A stretch of DNA of 64,000 nt, taken from the NCBI GenBank assembly GCA_000403215.2, contig KE159537.1, forward strand, positions 24,513-88,512, given 5' to 3'. Position numbers and translations under genes: made by a program. The notes beneath the pieces are model-generated. The model searched no databases. It was not told the DNA's origin and saw only the letters and a program-made list of their open reading frames with translations. Source of the DNA: Lachnospiraceae bacterium A4. GTDB lineage: Bacteria > Bacillota > Clostridia > Lachnospirales > Lachnospiraceae. Positions 44,556-55,300 of the stretch are shown here, one piece after another; within the stretch, counting starts at the first letter, position 1, and every line of letters begins with the position of its first letter.

Positions 44556-45083
44556 TCATTCATTTCCCGGTTCTGTAGGTGACAGTTCGAACGCGCGCTT
44601 GATACTGTCATAGTGAAGAAAAATCCCCTGTGCCGCAAATGCTTTGATCTCCTCGGGCGTAGCGAGCAGCCAGCCGTCAGTCTCCTCCTCCTGTAAATGA
44701 ATATCCGCCTCGTCAAAATCAGCAGTAAAACGATAGATATCCACAAAATAATTGTCTCCCTCGCCGGGATTCTCCCGCTTGTAGCTAAACAGATACCCGC
44801 CGTCCCAGCCGGACACATCAAGCCCTGTCTCCTCTTGGACTTCCCTGAGCACCGCTTCTTTTGAAGTCTCTCCTGCCTGACAAGCCCCGCCTGAGACCTC
44901 CCACCAGCCGGGCGCCCACGCCTTTGTCATAACCCGCTTCGTGATCAGAAACCTGCCGTCTGTGTGCGCTACGATGCCAAGCACGGTCAGGTGATACTCT
45001 CCTTCTTTTAAGCACCAGTCATTCTTTTTCATGGTGCGTCCAGTGCGCTTCTTGTTTTCGTCGTAAATATCCCACATTTCCAT
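44556..45083 (-). CDS. Nudix hydrolase
   Basis: A 175-residue Nudix protein. The Nudix box GGACQAGETSKEAVLREVQEETG matches Gx5Ex7REUxEExGU; residues 1-30 (MWDIYDENKKRTGRTMKK) resemble the isopentenyl-diphosphate isomerase-like/NUDIX group that cleaves NDP-sugars or nucleoside diphosphates. Substrate cannot be fixed. It lies between fur and the secreted protein on the minus strand, six bases after fur. Confidence 0.93.
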   Translation of the reverse strand: MEMWDIYDENKKRTGRTMKKNDWCLKEGEYHLTVLGIVAHTDGRFLITKRVMTKAWAPGWWEVSGGACQAGETSKEAVLREVQEETGLDVSGWDGGYLFSYKRENPGEGDNYFVDIYRFTADFDEADIHLQEEETDGWLLATPEEIKAFAAQGIFLHYDSIKRAFELSPTEPGNE

Positions 45084-45088
45084 TATGA

Positions 45089-45547
45089 TTATACTCCTTT
45101 GTTATCCTGTGATATCTGGCACTGTTGATTTTGCTTCTGGCATGACTCGCACATGCCCATCAGCACAGAACCCGCACATTCCAGCGTAAATCTGTGATGG
45201 TCATACAGATGCCGGATAATCTCTTCCATAAACTCACATTCCAGATGGAGAATCTTTCCGCACGCCCTGCACTGCATATGAATATGTTCATGGCAGTGTG
45301 CGTGCGGCTTTGCACACTGGTAGCGGCAGCATTCATCTTCCGCCGTCTTATATTTGAGCACTTCACCGCTCTCCGTGAGCTTGTCCAGATTGCGGTAAAT
45401 GGTGGTCAGATTGACCTGTATGCCTTTCTCCTGCATGTACGCATTGACATCATACGCGCTGAAGCTATGCTCTGTGTGCATCTCCAGATATGTCATAATT
45501 GCGTCCTTGCTCTTGGTCCGGTACTTTTTCTGCTGGTCGTTTTGCAT
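45089..45547 (-). CDS. Fur-family metal-dependent repressor (Zur/PerR-like)
   Basis: A 152-residue Fur-family regulator: winged-helix DNA-binding domain (YDVNAYMQEKGIQVNLTTIYRNLDKL) and a metal-binding dimerisation domain (HAHCHEHIHMQC, then CRACGK and CESCQKQ, two CxxC zinc pairs). The His-rich sensing loop suggests zinc or peroxide sensing, not iron alone. ATG 45547 follows AAAGGAG; a longer upstream frame overlaps the previous gene. The gene starts 22 bases before the end of the upstream hypothetical gene, so they are coupled. Confidence 0.9.
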   Translation of the reverse strand: MQNDQQKKYRTKSKDAIMTYLEMHTEHSFSAYDVNAYMQEKGIQVNLTTIYRNLDKLTESGEVLKYKTAEDECCRYQCAKPHAHCHEHIHMQCRACGKILHLECEFMEEIIRHLYDHHRFTLECAGSVLMGMCESCQKQNQQCQISQDNKGV

Positions 45548-45569
45548 GGCTGTCCGCACTCCTTTTCGG

Positions 45570-46088
45570 TTATCTGCCGCCTTTTTGCTTTTCATATATG
45601 CCTTCCAGAAACTCACAGTAATTCTTCACTGCGGTGACTAGCAGTACCAGTGTATTGTAAATGCATTCCGGCTCAAAGACTGCCCTGAACTCCTCCTCAA
45701 CATCTGAAAGGTCAATATCAAGGCTGTCAAGCACTTTCTCATATGCCTTTGACAGCCGCGGAAGCCGTTTCATCTGTTCTGCCGCAAGCACCTGCATCAC
45801 TGTATCGGTCAAGTTCGCCTTCCACTTATTAAAAGACGTGTCCTCAAGCCCGGCGCTGAGTACCGACACTGTCGCCTCCTGTAATTCCCCAAACAGTGCA
45901 GCATTGCTGTCTTCCTGTTTTGCATAGCGCGCTGCCATCTGCTGTGCCTCGTGGTGCAGAAGGGATCTTGCCACTAGCACCTTCTCCTGACCTGCCCTTT
46001 TCTCCTCATTGGATATTTTTGCGATTGCATTTCGTTTTTCCCTGCAATAATCGTCAAATCCCTTCATGATCTCTGTCTCAAATCCCAT
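45570..46088 (-). CDS. 172-aa helical hypothetical protein
   Basis: A soluble, mostly helical protein (MGFETEIMKGFDDYCREKRN, later LARRLPRLSKAYEKVLDS-like helices) with no recognisable catalytic motif. AGGAAA precedes the ATG. It sits between the UDG-like gene and fur on the same strand with small gaps, so it is probably co-transcribed. I do not recognise the family. Confidence 0.55.
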   Translation of the reverse strand: MGFETEIMKGFDDYCREKRNAIAKISNEEKRAGQEKVLVARSLLHHEAQQMAARYAKQEDSNAALFGELQEATVSVLSAGLEDTSFNKWKANLTDTVMQVLAAEQMKRLPRLSKAYEKVLDSLDIDLSDVEEEFRAVFEPECIYNTLVLLVTAVKNYCEFLEGIYEKQKGGR

Positions 46089-46107
46089 GATTTCCTGATG
46101 CCCTTTC

Positions 46108-46650
46108 TCAAAACTTTTGTATCTTATTTATTGCAAATGCAGCCCGCCATGCCGCTGTCAGCCGGTCGAGCGTCCATGCCGCATTCGCCGGACTTGTCGA
46201 GGGAAGCTTCACAAGCGGCGGTTCCATCTCTTTGATGGCGGGTCTGCAATATTTTATAAAAAGCTCATACGCCTTTCCGCCATTGAGGTAAACTGCGTCT
46301 ATTTTTGCGGCGTCTAAGATCAGCCGCATATCATTTCCCCTGACATTTCTGATGCTGCTGTCTGATGAGCCAATAATATCACAGGCTTCGATCACGTCCC
46401 ACAGCGCGACATGATTTCTCAACAGCAAAGCCTTCTTGTCCTCTATGGAAGCCGGCACTGCTTCCCCCAGCACCGCAGCGAGCACTTTCCAGAAACGGTT
46501 CTGCGGGTGGCCGTAATAAAACTGTTGTTCTCTTGACTTTACAGACGGCATCGAGCCTAAAATCAATATTTTTGACTGTTCGTCGTACACTGGCCCAAAC
46601 GTGTGTGTCACATGCTCATAGCCAGCCTGGTCTGCTGTTTCCTTTTTCAT
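46108..46650 (-). CDS. DNA-deoxyinosine/uracil glycosylase (UDG superfamily)
   Basis: A 180-residue glycosylase that removes deaminated bases. Family motifs are ILILGSMPSVKSREQQFYYG, HPQNRFWKVL (water-activating region) and LPSTSPANAAW (DNA-intercalating loop). The SMPSxKS variant and HPxNRFW point to the hypoxanthine-DNA glycosylase-like group. ATG 46650 follows GGAGGGG. It starts a short minus-strand run with the hypothetical gene and fur. Confidence 0.87.
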   Translation of the reverse strand: MKKETADQAGYEHVTHTFGPVYDEQSKILILGSMPSVKSREQQFYYGHPQNRFWKVLAAVLGEAVPASIEDKKALLLRNHVALWDVIEACDIIGSSDSSIRNVRGNDMRLILDAAKIDAVYLNGGKAYELFIKYCRPAIKEMEPPLVKLPSTSPANAAWTLDRLTAAWRAAFAINKIQKF

Positions 46651-46784
46651 GAAGCCCCTCCTGCCGCCTTTCATATCTCAATATTCGGGCGTTTTTGGTG
46701 TGTGAAGTACTTCTCACACTCTACACTATGCATTATAGAGTATTTTCACTCACTTATCAACCCATAAAAGCATATCCAAAATAG

Positions 46785-46813
46785 TTGAAAAATTTGTACA
46801 TATCCACTATAAT
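46785..46813 (+). promoter_or_regulatory. Promoter of the DHH phosphoesterase gene
   Basis: TTGAAA (46785-46790), 17-bp spacer, TATAAT (46808-46813). This is close to the sigma-A consensus, about 57 bases before the start codon. Confidence 0.8.
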
Positions 46814-46869
46814 ATAATGGAACAAAAGCTATAAGAGAACTATATCATGAACGATACAAGGAGGATACT

Positions 46870-47790
46870 ATGAGATTAATTACACGTTCTGACTTTGATG
46901 GTCTTGCCTGCGGTGCTCTTCTAAAGGAAGCCGGAATTATTGACCATTGGAAATTCGCACATCCAAAGGATTTGCAGGACGGACTGGTAGAAGTTACTGA
47001 GGACGATTGTCTTGCCAATGTGCCTTATGTCGAGGGGTGCGGGCTGTGGTTCGACCACCACTCCAGTGAGCACGAACGCTTGCAGCTTGAGGGCAAATAT
47101 AAAGGGGAAAGCCGTATCACGCCCTCCTGCGCGCGCATTATCTATGAATATTATGGCGGAAGAGAACGTTTTCCGCAGTTTGATGATATGATGATTGCTG
47201 TAGACAAAGTGGACTCTGGCGATCTCACAATTGATGAGATTCAAAATCCAAAGGGCTGGATACTTGTCGGTTTTCTGATGGACCCCCGCACAGGTCTGGG
47301 GCGGTGGAGAAATTTCACGATTTCCAACTATCAGCTCATGGAAAAATTAATCGACGCCTGCCGCACCATGACGACAGAGGAAATCCTTGCACTGCCTGAC
47401 GTGCAGGAGCGCATTGAAATCTATTTTGAACAGAATGAAAAATTTATGGAGATGGTGCGAAAGTATACGCGCGTGGACGGCAATCTGATCATCTCTGACC
47501 TAAGGGGCGTAGACCCGATTTACTCTGGAAACCGCTTTCTGATCTACAGCATGTATCCTGAGCAGAATATCTCTGCATGGATTGTGAGCGGACGCGGCGG
47601 TGCCGGGTGCAGCGCGGCATGTGGCTACAGTATCCTCAACAAGACCTCCTGCGTCGATGTCGGAAGCCTGATGCTCAAGTATGGCGGCGGCGGTCACAAA
47701 AAGGTAGGCACCTGCCAGTTCACTGATGACAACATGGCAGAAGAACTGCCCAAAATGCTTGCTGAATTATCTGCGATGGCTAATTCATAA
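46870..47790 (+). CDS. DHH-family phosphoesterase
   Basis: A 306-residue protein: DHH domain (RSDFDGLACGALL, LWFDHHSSEHER) and C-terminal DHHA1 domain (LKYGGGGHKKVGTC). It is a metal-dependent phosphodiesterase; close relatives act on short RNA or cyclic dinucleotides, but the substrate is not known. A near-consensus promoter and AAGGAGGA precede the ATG. It is transcribed alone and ends at a strong bidirectional terminator. Confidence 0.85.
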   Translation: MRLITRSDFDGLACGALLKEAGIIDHWKFAHPKDLQDGLVEVTEDDCLANVPYVEGCGLWFDHHSSEHERLQLEGKYKGESRITPSCARIIYEYYGGRERFPQFDDMMIAVDKVDSGDLTIDEIQNPKGWILVGFLMDPRTGLGRWRNFTISNYQLMEKLIDACRTMTTEEILALPDVQERIEIYFEQNEKFMEMVRKYTRVDGNLIISDLRGVDPIYSGNRFLIYSMYPEQNISAWIVSGRGGAGCSAACGYSILNKTSCVDVGSLMLKYGGGGHKKVGTCQFTDDNMAEELPKMLAELSAMANS

Positions 47791-47812
47791 CAACCGGAAT
47801 AAAAGTCTGTAC

Positions 47813-47852
47813 ACACAAAAAAACGAGTGCCAGACACTCGTTTTTTTGTGTT
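47813..47852. terminator. Bidirectional terminator
   Basis: ACACAAAAAAACGAGTG pairs perfectly with CACTCGTTTTTTTGTGT around loop CCAGA. It serves the DHH gene on plus and the response-regulator gene on minus. Confidence 0.95.
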
Positions 47853-47862
47853 ATATAGTTCA

Positions 47863-48633
47863 TCAAAAAGCAGAATTGCGGTATGCCTTTTTTCTTTGAA
47901 AGAAGGTGTCAATAGACTGCTTAATCTGCTCTGGCGGCATGGTCTTTAACAGATATCCGTCTGGTTTGAGGTCCATGACCTGCATCACGCTCTCCTTGTC
48001 TCCCTTGCTGGTCAGAAAAATCACTGGAATGTCTGAGAACTCCGACTCACTGCGTATCATGCCAAGCACCTGCTTGCCGTCCACAATGGGCATTTCATAG
48101 TCAAGCAGCACCAGATCAGGTCTGTTTGTCGAGAGATACTTGATCGCCATCGCACCGGAATTGGCAAGAATCACTTGATATTTATCCTCCAGCCAGCCCT
48201 TGACGTTGCGGAGCATCGCACCGGAGTCATCTACGACCAGAATCTTCTTTTTATTCTGTTTGCCGAAGGTTATCAGGTAGGATTCGATCGCCTCCGCTAC
48301 CTCATTGACATTGATCGGACGCGGAAATTCCTTCTGAATCAGATGGAGCGGAATGTCCTTCTGAATCTCAACAATCTCCTGCGGATCCCCTGTGACAAAG
48401 ATGGGAATATCATCCTCCAGCGCTTTGTCTTTGAGATATGTAAGTCCCTGATGCTGTCTGGTCAGCTCTTCATCCGCAAAGATAAAGATCATATCCACAT
48501 CATCCTTTATCTTGCTGAGCACGTCTGGATTTGCATGAATGTTTGTCACGATACATTCTGACTCCTCCAGCTTCTCCTGAAGCGATACGAGCAGGTAACT
48601 TTGTACCTCCGATACGATTAATACATTTTGCAT
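47863..48633 (-). CDS. Response regulator with two receiver-like domains
   Basis: A 256-residue protein with an N-terminal receiver-like domain that lacks the phospho-Asp pocket (residues 1-115) and a C-terminal true receiver (about 130-250): KKILVVDDSG, LVLLDYEMPIVDG with phospho-Asp, VIFLTSKG and LLKTMPPEQ (Lys). It has no DNA-binding output. AAGGGAG lies before the ATG. It starts 20 bases after the histidine kinase stop, so the two form a pair, and it probably receives phosphate from it or signals by protein contact. Confidence 0.88.
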   Translation of the reverse strand: MQNVLIVSEVQSYLLVSLQEKLEESECIVTNIHANPDVLSKIKDDVDMIFIFADEELTRQHQGLTYLKDKALEDDIPIFVTGDPQEIVEIQKDIPLHLIQKEFPRPINVNEVAEAIESYLITFGKQNKKKILVVDDSGAMLRNVKGWLEDKYQVILANSGAMAIKYLSTNRPDLVLLDYEMPIVDGKQVLGMIRSESEFSDIPVIFLTSKGDKESVMQVMDLKPDGYLLKTMPPEQIKQSIDTFFQRKKAYRNSAF

Positions 48634-48653
48634 AACACTATCTCCCTTTTACC

Positions 48654-51600
48654 TTATTGTGTAATCCTTTCGAGTACTTCTATCATTTTATTTCCCGTGT
48701 TCATGACCTCCTCCATCGCCACATCTGCCACATAAGCCCTCAGCTCCTCCATATAAGATCCTAACTCCTCTGGCAGCCGGTATTCCTCAAGCTCTGCAAG
48801 CGCGGCATCTGCACCGTCCAGATCAAAACTATCCATAGCAGCATTTAACTGTTCAAGCACTTTGACAAGCTCTTCCTTGGGCACTTCCTTCTTGCCCTGT
48901 TCATTTGCCTTTCCATATGGCTCTAAAATGGGTTTATAACTTCTGTACAACTCCATAATGGCTGGCGTTTCTCTGAAAATGGTATCCACGTCCCCGGCAT
49001 TTCCGCACTGCTCCATCTGGTAAAACTGCTCTGACAGCTCCAGTGCGCCAATCATGCGTGCCGTATTTTTCAGCGCATGTACCTCTATAGTATAATCGCG
49101 AATCATTCCGTCTGCAAGACATTTTTCAATTTTTGTTGACTTTAGGTCGATTAATTTATAAAAATCACCCAGCAGATTTGTAAACAATTCTAAACTGCCA
49201 CAATTTTTAATCCCCTCCGTCACGTCCAGCCCCTCGATAACCGGAAGCATCTGGGCTGGAATCTGTAACTGCTGCTGGGCTGGCGCTGACATTTTCACAA
49301 TCAGCTCATGCGGCAGCCATGCGCGGATCTTACTGCATATATCCTTGAGCTCGATCGGTTTTGGCACAAAGTCATTCATGCCGGCTTCTTTAAAAATTTC
49401 CCTCGCCCCCGTCACGGCGTTGGCTGTGAGCGCAATAATGGGCATATTTTGAATATAAGTATCCTCCAACGCACGCATTCTCTGTGTTGTCTCCACACCG
49501 TCCATCACCGGCATCATATGATCCATAAAAACGATATGATACTGCTTTGTCTGTACCATCTCCAGCGCTGTTTTCCCTGAGCTGGCAGTGTCGATATTCA
49601 TCTGCAGGGGCTGTAAGAGGCCTTTCGCAACTTTGAGGTTCATCTCATTGTCATCCACAATCAAAATCTGTGCCTGCGGCGCTGTGAAGTTCATCACATT
49701 ATCCGTCTCGACAAAGGCCGCTGTCGTCTCATGATTGATGACCTGACAGAAATTAAGCGTATAGAGCGGCTTGTTTACCACTGTCGCCTGATCATTCCAG
49801 ACCGCCTCCCGCATCGGATTTTGCAGCACGCACAGCTCGGTTCCAGTCGAGACAAAATACTCTTCAATAGATGCTTTAAGCCCCCGGTAGACGGATTCGT
49901 CCACAAAGAAATAATCCACCTTAACTTTGTGGGCGCGCGCCTCGTAGCAGTCCACAAACTTGAGTCCATACCCTTCTGTGAGGCTCTTTAACTGCTCCAG
50001 TATCCGCGCATCCTTCATATGTCCGCTCACCACCACAGGATTATTTCGTACCGCATCTTCCCGCACGGTGGCAGCAATCTGATCGCCGATTACGCGCTGC
50101 GGGATATGAAAGTAAAATTCACTGCCTTTGCCATACTCACTGCGCACGCCAATCTGTCCGCCCATCGTTTCTACAAGCTGTTTGGAGATGGCAAGCCCCA
50201 GTCCTGTTCCCTCTTTATTTCTGTTTTTCTTCGTGTCTACCTGCTGGAATGAACCAAAGAGTTTATCCAGATCCTCCGGCTTGATGCCCTGCCCTGAATC
50301 CTCGATGGAAATATTCAGATTTACCATGTCCTGTTCTGCCATCGGCGCCATTTGAATCGTCAGCTTTACATAGCCTGCTGCGGTAAATTTGATTGCATTG
50401 TTGGCGATATTGATGATAACCTGCCTGATTCGCAGGGAGTCGCCATACAATTTATTCGGAAGATTTTTATCAATATCAAAAATCAGCTCTACGGGCTTAT
50501 CGCCAATCCGGTTTAGGAAAATCATACTGAGATCACTGAGCATGGACATCGGCTCATACTCCTCCTCAAGAATCTCAAGCTTTCCGGATTCTATCTTCGA
50601 GAAGTCAAGAATGTCATTGATAATGGTAAGCAGCGAAGCCCCGGAATTTTTAATATTCATCAGATATCCCCTGTCTTGGTCTGATAAATCACTCCGAAGC
50701 AGAATCTCGGTCATGCCCACAATGGCATTCATGGGGGTGCGAATCTCATGTGACATGTTCGAGAGGAAATTTGACTTGGACTCATTCGCCTCCTCGGCGC
50801 GCTGCTTCGCTTCTTTTAATTCCTCCATGATATTATACCTTTTTGTCACATTCAGCATAATCAGACAGTATCCCTTGACCTTATCCTTCACGGCGAGTTC
50901 TTTAATGAATTTCTCATAGTGATTCTCACCGATCACAATCTCTGTCTTTTCTGACAAAAACAGGTCTCTCAGCCGATCGGAAAGCTTCTCGCCTTTGTGA
51001 ATGTCCGCAAGCTCCTCAAACTGCTCTTTTGCAAATTTGTTCGCATCCAGATATCCATAAGAGCTGTCGGCAATCATAAACACGGAATCAAAATTTTCAA
51101 TCACCCAGCCGCGCCCGATATCGAGCACACTGAAAATATCCCCCTCAACCACGCTCAAAATAATCAACAATACCGCAATGGAGGAAAAGACAGGCACAAA
51201 CTCAAAGCTGAACCGGAATATAATCTCCATGATCAGCGGAATGATAATGACAAACTTCGCAACAATCAGATGGGACAGGTTGTGTTTTTCATCGCCTCCC
51301 TGTTTTCTGATATGGACCCTCTTGAGAATCATATACACGATTAGCACCAATAAAAAGCCCAGTAAAAAGCCATATCGCACTTTATAGACAATACCTCCCT
51401 GCATATTAAAAAAGTGATATCCAAACTGAGAATCCTCCTCGAGATTATGGTGTGCGAACATTTCCTCCCGTCTGGTATCGTCCCAGACAACGGCAATCAC
51501 AGCCACCTCAAACAGCATCCATACATGCGTAAAAATCCTGACCCACCGGTGTCTCACGTCAATCTGCATATAAGAAAGAATAAACTTGATAAAGAAAAAG

Positions 51601-51851
51601 TAAAACAAAAAATTTCCCAAGTACTCCATCTTTAACGCCATAGTTGCGTCTGCGGGCTTTCCTGTACGAAGCAGCAAAAAATAAGCCCCGTTCATAATAA
51701 GGCAGCCAATATTTGCTATCATGAGATTGGTCGAAGATTTGCTCTGCTCCTTCCCCATCAGCACGAAAATACCCACCAGCGGTATAATAACACCTGTAAT
51801 TGAAATCAGCATCCATATAATGCCCATATTAAAATCAAACTGCATATCCAT
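48654..51851 (-). CDS. Hybrid sensor histidine kinase (7TM-PAS-HisKA-HATPase-REC-HPt)
   Basis: A 1065-residue kinase. Order: seven-helix membrane domain of histidine kinases (1-235), a PAS-like region (245-345), HisKA with phospho-His near 368 (FLSNMSHEIRTPMNAI), HATPase (NANNAIKFT-type N box, EDSGQGI, GTGLGLAI), a degenerate receiver (about 610-700), a true receiver (ILIVDDNEMNLKVA, FMDHMMPVMDG) and an HPt domain (VHALKNTARMIGA). It is a phosphorelay with all parts in one chain, paired with the response regulator downstream. ATG 51851 follows GGAG; an ATG at 51845 is also possible. The signal sensed is unknown. Confidence 0.93.
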   Translation of the reverse strand: MDMQFDFNMGIIWMLISITGVIIPLVGIFVLMGKEQSKSSTNLMIANIGCLIMNGAYFLLLRTGKPADATMALKMEYLGNFLFYFFFIKFILSYMQIDVRHRWVRIFTHVWMLFEVAVIAVVWDDTRREEMFAHHNLEEDSQFGYHFFNMQGGIVYKVRYGFLLGFLLVLIVYMILKRVHIRKQGGDEKHNLSHLIVAKFVIIIPLIMEIIFRFSFEFVPVFSSIAVLLIILSVVEGDIFSVLDIGRGWVIENFDSVFMIADSSYGYLDANKFAKEQFEELADIHKGEKLSDRLRDLFLSEKTEIVIGENHYEKFIKELAVKDKVKGYCLIMLNVTKRYNIMEELKEAKQRAEEANESKSNFLSNMSHEIRTPMNAIVGMTEILLRSDLSDQDRGYLMNIKNSGASLLTIINDILDFSKIESGKLEILEEEYEPMSMLSDLSMIFLNRIGDKPVELIFDIDKNLPNKLYGDSLRIRQVIINIANNAIKFTAAGYVKLTIQMAPMAEQDMVNLNISIEDSGQGIKPEDLDKLFGSFQQVDTKKNRNKEGTGLGLAISKQLVETMGGQIGVRSEYGKGSEFYFHIPQRVIGDQIAATVREDAVRNNPVVVSGHMKDARILEQLKSLTEGYGLKFVDCYEARAHKVKVDYFFVDESVYRGLKASIEEYFVSTGTELCVLQNPMREAVWNDQATVVNKPLYTLNFCQVINHETTAAFVETDNVMNFTAPQAQILIVDDNEMNLKVAKGLLQPLQMNIDTASSGKTALEMVQTKQYHIVFMDHMMPVMDGVETTQRMRALEDTYIQNMPIIALTANAVTGAREIFKEAGMNDFVPKPIELKDICSKIRAWLPHELIVKMSAPAQQQLQIPAQMLPVIEGLDVTEGIKNCGSLELFTNLLGDFYKLIDLKSTKIEKCLADGMIRDYTIEVHALKNTARMIGALELSEQFYQMEQCGNAGDVDTIFRETPAIMELYRSYKPILEPYGKANEQGKKEVPKEELVKVLEQLNAAMDSFDLDGADAALAELEEYRLPEELGSYMEELRAYVADVAMEEVMNTGNKMIEVLERITQ

Positions 51852-51922
51852 CACACTCCTTTATGATTTCGATATCGCTATTTTATCCTTTTTTGTATAT
51901 TCTGTCCATTATTTTTCACAGG

Positions 51923-51953
51923 CAAAAACAAAACACCACCCTCTCGGATGGTG
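51923..51953 (-). terminator. Terminator of grcA
   Basis: CACCACCC (51934-51941) pairs with GGATGGTG (51946-51953); the T-run is on minus (plus-strand A at 51923-51933). Confidence 0.85.
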
Positions 51954-52000
51954 CCCTGCTTCAATGGAATTATAAAGTTGTAATGTTGTCCGTACAATAA

Positions 52001-52240
52001 TCAGATTGCCTCATGGAAGGTTCTTGAGATCACGTCCGCCTGCTGCTCTGGTGTCAGTTTGATAAAGTTTACGGCATAGCCTGAAACTCTGATTGTAAGC
52101 TGCGGATAATTCTCCGGATGCTTCTGTGCATCTAAGAGTGTGTCTCTGTTGAGTACGTTTACATTGAGGTGATGACCACCCTTTGTAGCGTATCCGTCCA
52201 AAAGATTTACCAAATTGTCTACCTGTGCGTTATCTGTCAT
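52001..52240 (-). CDS. grcA: Autonomous glycyl radical cofactor (pyruvate formate-lyase spare part)
   Basis: A 79-residue protein equal to the C-terminal piece of pyruvate formate-lyase. The radical Gly is G54 in [15 protein letters not shown]; upstream [16 protein letters not shown] matches the family. If a PFL molecule loses its own glycyl domain by oxygen damage, this subunit can replace it. It is shorter than Escherichia GrcA, which has an extra N-terminal arm. A very strong ribosome-binding site (AAAAGGAGG) precedes the ATG. It has its own terminator and a putative Crp/Fnr-type operator upstream, and a crp-like gene is the next gene upstream. Confidence 0.9.
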   Translation of the reverse strand: MTDNAQVDNLVNLLDGYATKGGHHLNVNVLNRDTLLDAQKHPENYPQLTIRVSGYAVNFIKLTPEQQADVISRTFHEAI

Positions 52241-52316
52241 GATAATTCCTCCTTTTATAAAAATACTGATTGTCTTTGTGCGCCTTTTTATTTTGTATTT
52301 GTTCTTTTGTGATTTT

Positions 52317-52359
52317 AGTATATTTTATTCTCAGAGAAATATCTGTAACATTTGTTACA
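52317..52359 (-). promoter_or_regulatory. grcA promoter with perfect 16-bp Crp/Fnr-type dyad
   Basis: TGTAACATTTGTTACA (52344-52359) is a perfect dyad. On the minus strand a -10 box TATACT lies at 52322-52317. With a start about seven bases further down (near 52310), the dyad centre is at -41.5, the standard position for class II activation by Crp/Fnr proteins. The assignment to the adjacent Crp-family gene is inference. Confidence 0.7.
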
Positions 52360-52384
52360 CTTTTTGATTTTTTATGTTTTTTTC

Positions 52385-53065
52385 TTAATACAAAGTCTCC
52401 AATGCATTGCGGTCTATAATCTTAATCGTATACTTGTCTGTCTCAATCAACTGCTCTTGCTGCATTTTCATCAGCTCTCTGGACAGGGACGGTCTGGTGG
52501 TTCCAAGATAATCTGCCAGTTCTTCCCGGTTCATGGCAAGTTTTACCGCATCGCCATCTGCTGCCTGCTCTAACAGCCACAGGGCAATGCGCTCGCGCAG
52601 CGTTGTTCCGGACAACAAATGCAGTTTTCTGGTCATCTTAAAATTTTTTTCAGATTGTATTTCGAGCATGTTTCTGGTAATCATACGGTGATGTTCACAG
52701 GCATTGCTGCAAAAACAGTAAAAAAATTCCCATGGTATCTGAAGCACGCGCACCTTCTCCTGCGCGATGGCATCGTACCAGTACGCTTTCGTATCCGCAA
52801 AGAGAAACATTTCCCCAAAGACATCTCCCTGCCCCACCATAAACAGCACATCCCGCTTTCCCGACGCAAAATCCTTCGAGATCATCACTGCACCTTCCAA
52901 TACCAGAAACAAATTCTGGGGCGTTTCTCCCTGACGGAAGATATACATTCCATCTTCAAAACAGCGCTCTATCGTCTTAGAACATCGAAACATCTTCTCG
53001 ATCTCGTCCCTGCTGATATCCCGAAACAGATGAATGCTGCCGCAGTCCTTCACATTCTCGATCAT
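52385..53065 (-). CDS. Crp/Fnr-family transcriptional regulator
   Basis: A 226-residue regulator: cyclic-nucleotide-type sensor domain (1-145, GMYIFRQGETPQNLFLVLEG, GQGDVFGEMFLF) and a helix-turn-helix (about 165-210, REELADYLGTTRPSLSRELM). It lacks the N-terminal four-Cys iron-sulfur cluster of Fnr; a few Cys (C8, C27, C35) are scattered. GAAAGG precedes ATG 53065. It is separated from groEL by a terminator and reads toward grcA, which carries a matching dyad. Confidence 0.9.
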   Translation of the reverse strand: MIENVKDCGSIHLFRDISRDEIEKMFRCSKTIERCFEDGMYIFRQGETPQNLFLVLEGAVMISKDFASGKRDVLFMVGQGDVFGEMFLFADTKAYWYDAIAQEKVRVLQIPWEFFYCFCSNACEHHRMITRNMLEIQSEKNFKMTRKLHLLSGTTLRERIALWLLEQAADGDAVKLAMNREELADYLGTTRPSLSRELMKMQQEQLIETDKYTIKIIDRNALETLY

Positions 53066-53086
53066 AATCCTTTCACCCGCCTGTGC

Positions 53087-53119
53087 GCAAAAATGGAGAA
53101 CGCTGAAACAGCGTTCTCC
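53087..53119 (-). terminator. Terminator of groESL
   Basis: GGAGAACGCTG (53095-53105) pairs perfectly with CAGCGTTCTCC (53109-53119), loop AAA; the T-run is on minus. The stem lies just after the groEL stop. Confidence 0.93.
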
Positions 53120-53125
53120 CAACAA

Positions 53126-54754
<1,629 letters not shown>

Positions 54755-54798
54755 TCAAATTTCCTCCAATTCTCTTTTCAACCAATACTTTTCTGATT

Positions 54799-55083
54799 TT
54801 ATTGAATAACTGCCAGAATGTCATTCTGCTTTACAATGATAAACTCCTCGTCGTCAATCTTTACTTCTGTTCCTGAGTACTTCGAGTAAATGACATTGTC
54901 GCCTGCCTTGACCTCCATCTTGATCTCTTTGCCATCAACGACACCGCCCGGTCCGACAGCGATCACTTCCGCCTGCTGCGGCTTTTCCTTGTTCTGCCCC
55001 GGCAGCACGATGCCTGACTTTGTGGTCTCCTCCGCGATCAACTGCTTTAATACGACTCTGTCTCCTAATGGTACTAATTTCAT
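54799..55083 (-). CDS. groES: Co-chaperonin GroES
   Basis: A 94-residue lid for GroEL: MKLVPLGDRVVLKQLIAEE, the mobile loop KSGIVLPGQNKEKPQ and GDNVIYSKYSGTEVKIDDEEF. ATG 55083 follows AGGAGGC; the upstream in-frame ATG at 55101 is not needed. It is first in the operon, 51 bases after the CIRCE element. Confidence 0.99.
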   Translation of the reverse strand: MKLVPLGDRVVLKQLIAEETTKSGIVLPGQNKEKPQQAEVIAVGPGGVVDGKEIKMEVKAGDNVIYSKYSGTEVKIDDEEFIIVKQNDILAVIQ

Positions 55084-55133
55084 GTTAAATGCCTCCTTCA
55101 TGATTTATAAAAAAATAGAATTAACGTTTTTGA

Positions 55134-55160
55134 TTAGCACTCTAATCTATTGAGTGCTAA
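55134..55160. promoter_or_regulatory. CIRCE operator (HrcA-binding)
   Basis: TTAGCACTC (55134-55142), nine bases, GAGTGCTAA (55152-55160): an exact CIRCE match in the groES leader. HrcA represses the operon until heat or misfolded protein relieves it. Confidence 0.98.
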
Positions 55161-55300
55161 CAAATCATATAATAATTTCTCATTGAGCATTCTGCAAACG
55201 CATTTAGGTTTGTTTTTATTCTATTTTCTTCCAAATACTCCTGTTATCTCGTTATATCTCTCATTTTCAAAACTTAGTACTCTTAATAATTATTTTAGAT

